DNA of 9,104 nucleotides, from assembly GCA_964612995.1 (NCBI GenBank), contig CAZTGE010000160.1, forward strand, positions 1 through 9,104, written 5' to 3'. This stretch comes from SLQH01 sp964612995 (GTDB lineage: Bacteria; Planctomycetota; UBA11346). The notes beneath the pieces were generated by a model. It saw only the letters and a program-made list of their open reading frames with translations, ran no database searches and was not told the origin of the DNA. Positions within the stretch are counted from its first letter, which is position 1; each line of letters begins with the position of its first letter. Position numbers and translations under genes: made by a program. Shown here piece after piece: positions 7,382 through 9,104 of this stretch.

Positions 7382-7497
7382 GGACCCCATCTCCGCTGCG
7401 GCTAGAGTCCTTGATGGCGTGGAACTCGTCCTGGCAGGTCAAGTTCTGCAGATCGCTGCCAGATCGCGAGTTCCATGCCGCCAAGGACTCGGGGTCC
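7382..7497. repeat. Three-tier nested inverted repeat (fold-back element or structured RNA)
   Basis: Three arm pairs nest around one centre. The outer pair is GGACCCC (7382-7388) with GGGGTCC (7491-7497). The middle pair is 7405-7428 with 7467-7490, 24 nt per arm, 21 of 24 positions complementary. The inner pair is CTGGCAG (7431-7437) with CTGCCAG (7456-7462), leaving an 18-nt loop. The outer and middle stems abut on the right side, while the left side has a 16-nt bulge. As plus-strand RNA, two of the three middle-arm mismatches become G-U pairs and only one A-C remains. As minus-strand RNA only one becomes a wobble. No transposase or flanking target-site duplication is seen. It could be a MITE/REP-like repeat, a small structured RNA or a leader element. 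Confidence 0.7.
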
Positions 7498-7514
7498 GAG
7501 GGGCTTGCCCCTCG
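7497..7514. promoter_or_regulatory. Perfect 7-bp hairpin beside the large inverted repeat
   Basis: CGAGGGG (7497-7503) and CCCCTCG (7508-7514) pair perfectly around the loop CTTG. The first arm also belongs to an alternative stem, CTCGG (7488-7492) with CCGAG (7496-7500), so the two cannot form together. No T run follows on the plus strand, so this is not a standard intrinsic terminator. Confidence 0.45.
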
Positions 7515-7524
7515 ATGTGAGAGT

Positions 7525-7581
7525 CTGGCGGGGCGATGACCCGCATAATGCCCCTTGCGGGCTGGGGCAGCGCCCCGCTAG
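7525..7581 (+). promoter_or_regulatory. Structured leader upstream of the ydcF-like gene
   Basis: An 11-bp stem with one G-U pair joins 7525-7535 to 7571-7581. Inside it two hairpins compete: CCCGCA (7540-7545) with TGCGGG (7556-7561), and TGCCCC (7549-7554) with GGGGCA (7564-7569). The stem ends 9 nt before the ATG at 7591, where a Shine-Dalgarno sequence would be expected and none is seen. A CATAAT at 7544-7549 could be a -10 box, but there is no good -35. If it is the promoter, transcription would start inside the stem and the outer stem would not form in the mRNA. Confidence 0.35.
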
Positions 7582-7590
7582 CCTGATGCT

Positions 7591-8484
7591 ATGCTCTGGT
7601 TGCTGGCGGTGTTCGTGAGCGTGGGCATGAGCCTGTGGCTGCTGCGTCAACGTGTGATGACCGGTACCGGCGTGCTGTGGTATCTCGCCTGGGCCATCCC
7701 CCTCGCGGCGGTGGTCGTGGCGGTCCTCCACTGGCCGACCATGTTCGAACTGCGCAAAGCCGTGGCCCTGCTGGTGATGCCGATGGGGCTGATCTGGCTC
7801 GCACTCATCGCGCTGTGGATCCTGCTACGCGAGCATCGCGGTCCGGCGCTGGGCCTGGGCCTGGTGGTGACGCTGTTCACGTTGCTGGGCAACGCCTGGG
7901 TCGGCGGGGCCTTGGTGGCGCTGCTCGAGGCGCCCTATCGCGATCACGATCCCTTCGCCGTGGCGCCGCTCGACGCGGTACTGGTCCTCGGCGGCGGCAC
8001 CGGCCACGACCCCTTCGACCGGGCCCAGCTCGGCGAGGCGGGCGATCGTCTGCGCTTGGCGGCCGCCCTCCAGCGCCGCGGGCGCATCGGCGTGCTGGTG
8101 GCCTCGGGTCGCCACACCGGCGCGCTCCGCCAGCCTCGCGATCATGCGCGCGACACCCGCGCATTGTGGCTGCAGTGGGGTGTGAACCCCGGAGCGATCC
8201 ACCTCCTGCCGCAGGGCCGCAACACCAGCGAGGAGCTCGCCGCCTTCACCGCGCTGTGCCGTGAACGCGGCTGGCGCCGGGTCGGGGTGCTCAGCTCGGC
8301 CTGGCACCTGCGCCGGGCCACGGCGGCGGCCCGCGCGCACGGGATCGATCCGGTCCCCCTGCCGGCCGATTTCCGCGGCGGCGTTCCCCCGCCCACGCTG
8401 CCGAACTGCATCGTCCAGCACGAGGCCTTCGAGCTGAGCACCATCGCCTGCTGGGAGACCCTCGGCCGGGTGCTGGGCCAGTAG
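7591..8484 (+). CDS. YdcF/ElyC-type DUF218 membrane protein
   Basis: This 297-residue protein has four predicted membrane helices in its first 112 residues (about 1-18, 29-47, 57-79 and 86-112), followed by a DUF218 domain at about 127-290. Family hallmarks are present: DAVLVLGGGTG (128-138), VASGRHTGAL (170-179), GRNTSEEL (209-216) with the conserved Asn-Thr-x-Glu core, and LSSAWHLRRA (234-243). The multi-helix N-terminus plus DUF218 layout resembles ElyC of E. coli, which affects envelope integrity and lipid-carrier use in peptidoglycan synthesis, more than soluble YdcF. The biochemical activity of the family is not settled and I infer only an envelope role. The start at 7591 puts helix 1 at the N-terminus but lacks a ribosome binding site. 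It stands alone on the plus strand, divergent from the giant-protein gene and converging on the UPF0178 gene. Confidence 0.9.
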   Translation: MLWLLAVFVSVGMSLWLLRQRVMTGTGVLWYLAWAIPLAAVVVAVLHWPTMFELRKAVALLVMPMGLIWLALIALWILLREHRGPALGLGLVVTLFTLLGNAWVGGALVALLEAPYRDHDPFAVAPLDAVLVLGGGTGHDPFDRAQLGEAGDRLRLAAALQRRGRIGVLVASGRHTGALRQPRDHARDTRALWLQWGVNPGAIHLLPQGRNTSEELAAFTALCRERGWRRVGVLSSAWHLRRATAAARAHGIDPVPLPADFRGGVPPPTLPNCIVQHEAFELSTIACWETLGRVLGQ

Positions 8485-8504
8485 GCCAAAGACGCCGCGG
8501 CGGC
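8485..8504. other. Convergent gap between the ydcF-like and UPF0178 genes
   Basis: Only 20 bp separate the two stop codons. The gap holds the small palindrome gccgcggc (8494-8501) and no T run, so I cannot point to an intrinsic terminator for either gene. Termination may be Rho-dependent or may occur inside the opposite gene. Confidence 0.5.
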
Positions 8505-8957
8505 TCAGCCCGCACGCAGCGCCGCGGTCACCACCTTGTCGAGTTCCTGACGGAAGTGGCGACGGTCGCGCTCGTCGAGCGCCTTGGGGCCACCACCGAC
8601 CTCGCCTGCGGCGCGCATGTACTGCATCAACTCGCGCATCGCCATGGCATCGCCAATGCTGTTCGTGTCACGCCGCTCGCCGCGGGTGGTGATCACCAGC
8701 GCGCCGGCTGCGATGCAGCGCGCCGCGAGCGGGATGTCATCGGTGACCACGACATCGCCCGCACCGGCCCGCTCGGCGATCCAGTCGTCGGCGGCGTCGA
8801 AACCATCGCCGACGACCTCGAGTCGGATCTGCGGATCGTCGGGCATTCGCATCCAGCTGTTGGCGACCACGTACACCAGCAGAGCGTAGCGCGACGCGAC
8901 CCGGTAGGTCTCGTCCTTGACCGGACAGGCGTCGGCATCGATGTAGATGATCGTCAT
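8505..8957 (-). CDS. yaiI: YaiI/YqxD-family protein (UPF0178, DUF188)
   Basis: This 150-residue protein matches the usual UPF0178 length and shows its conserved blocks in order: YIDADACPVKDE (5-16), VVANS (30-34), GFDAADDWIAERA (52-64), VVTDDIPLAARC (70-81) and NSIGDAMAMRELMQ (99-112). The acidic residues of the first and fourth blocks (Asp7, Asp9, Asp73, Asp74) are arranged like a PIN-type metal site, so a nuclease-like activity has been suspected. The family role is still unknown. The frame is open upstream to a GTG at 9104, but those 49 residues resemble nothing in the family. The ATG at 8957 is preceded by GGGGAAG, so I start there. It converges on the ydcF-like gene with 20 bp between. 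Confidence 0.92.
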   Translation of the reverse strand: MTIIYIDADACPVKDETYRVASRYALLVYVVANSWMRMPDDPQIRLEVVGDGFDAADDWIAERAGAGDVVVTDDIPLAARCIAAGALVITTRGERRDTNSIGDAMAMRELMQYMRAAGEVGGGPKALDERDRRHFRQELDKVVTAALRAG

Positions 8958-9104
8958 CGCTTCCCCAGCGGGTGAACGGCCACGGCCCCGCGTTCCGGCG
9001 GACATCCTCTGCCGCAGGCACGAGAGTCCAGCGGCGGCGGGTTTGCGTCCAGGGCGACTCAAAGCTCGCAACTGAGGGCCATGCCTCGCCTCCACCTGCG
9101 TCAC

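Larger units (their letters stand above)
7164..7590. other. Divergent intergenic region without a gene
   Basis: These 427 bp separate the minus-strand giant-protein gene from the plus-strand ydcF-like gene and must hold the promoters of both. Open frames here have no family resemblance and poor starts. The left part (7178-7380) shows only an 11-bp direct repeat, gcagagcgccg, at 7248-7258 and 7316-7326, and a 7-bp inverted pair actggca/tgccagt. I found no convincing -35/-10 pair for the minus-strand series. The right part (7382-7581) is filled by successive inverted repeats, listed separately. Confidence 0.75.

Noticed and set aside
7188..7484. A 98-codon minus-strand open frame in the divergent region
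   Set aside because: It runs through the inverted repeat, has irregular composition and no family signature, so I treat it as chance.
7382..7497. Inverted repeat considered as an IS element or bidirectional terminator
   Set aside because: There is no transposase or clear target duplication, and both neighbouring genes are transcribed away from it, so neither label fits directly.
9081..9104. Possible start of a plus-strand gene (MPRLHLRH) at the right edge
   Set aside because: Only eight codons are visible, and the purine stretch GAGGG lies just 2 nt from the ATG, too close for a good ribosome binding site.
8958..9104. N-terminal extension of the UPF0178 protein to a GTG at 9104
   Set aside because: The 49 extra residues are unlike the family, whose members begin at the IYIDADACP block, and the ATG at 8957 has its own GGGGAAG site.

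Overview
The window is very G+C-rich (about two thirds by eye, not counted) and densely coded, with six complete protein genes and one gene cut by the left edge. I see no rRNA, tRNA, CRISPR array, transposase or phage gene. The best taxonomic clue is the ATGA-coupled pair at 2404-7163. It consists of a very large membrane-anchored coiled-coil protein (DUF4175-like) and a secreted alpha/alpha-toroid (prenyltransferase/squalene-cyclase-fold) protein. That combination, and sequence details such as the toroid protein's MYEHGFATLYLAE, are what I associate with Planctomycetota and related PVC or myxobacterial-type bacteria. I hold that assignment at moderate confidence because the other genes are widespread.

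Layout. From 7163 down to the left edge runs one minus-strand gene series: the DUF4175-like protein (3408-7163), the toroid protein (2404-3411), a tRNA-dihydrouridine synthase (1356-2360), a LysM plus YkuD L,D-transpeptidase (125-1240), and the start of a basic, probably RNA-binding protein (1-92, leaving the window). The first two genes overlap by 4 bp. The dihydrouridine synthase follows after 43 bp and the transpeptidase after a further 115 bp that contains two hairpins. The edge gene starts 32 bp after the transpeptidase stop.

From 7164 to 7590 lies a 427-bp divergent intergenic region with no convincing gene but several nested inverted repeats. The main one is a 24-nt near-perfect inverted repeat inside a three-tier fold at 7382-7497. 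It is the most unusual thing in the window and may be a mobile repeat or a structured RNA.

To the right, a plus-strand YdcF/ElyC-type DUF218 membrane protein (7591-8484) converges on a minus-strand YaiI/YqxD-family UPF0178 protein (8505-8957), with 20 bp between them.

Functionally, three genes point to the envelope (anchored L,D-transpeptidase, ElyC-like DUF218 protein, large membrane protein with its secreted toroid partner). One modifies tRNA, and the edge gene may also be RNA-related. No complete defence, biosynthetic or mobile system is visible.
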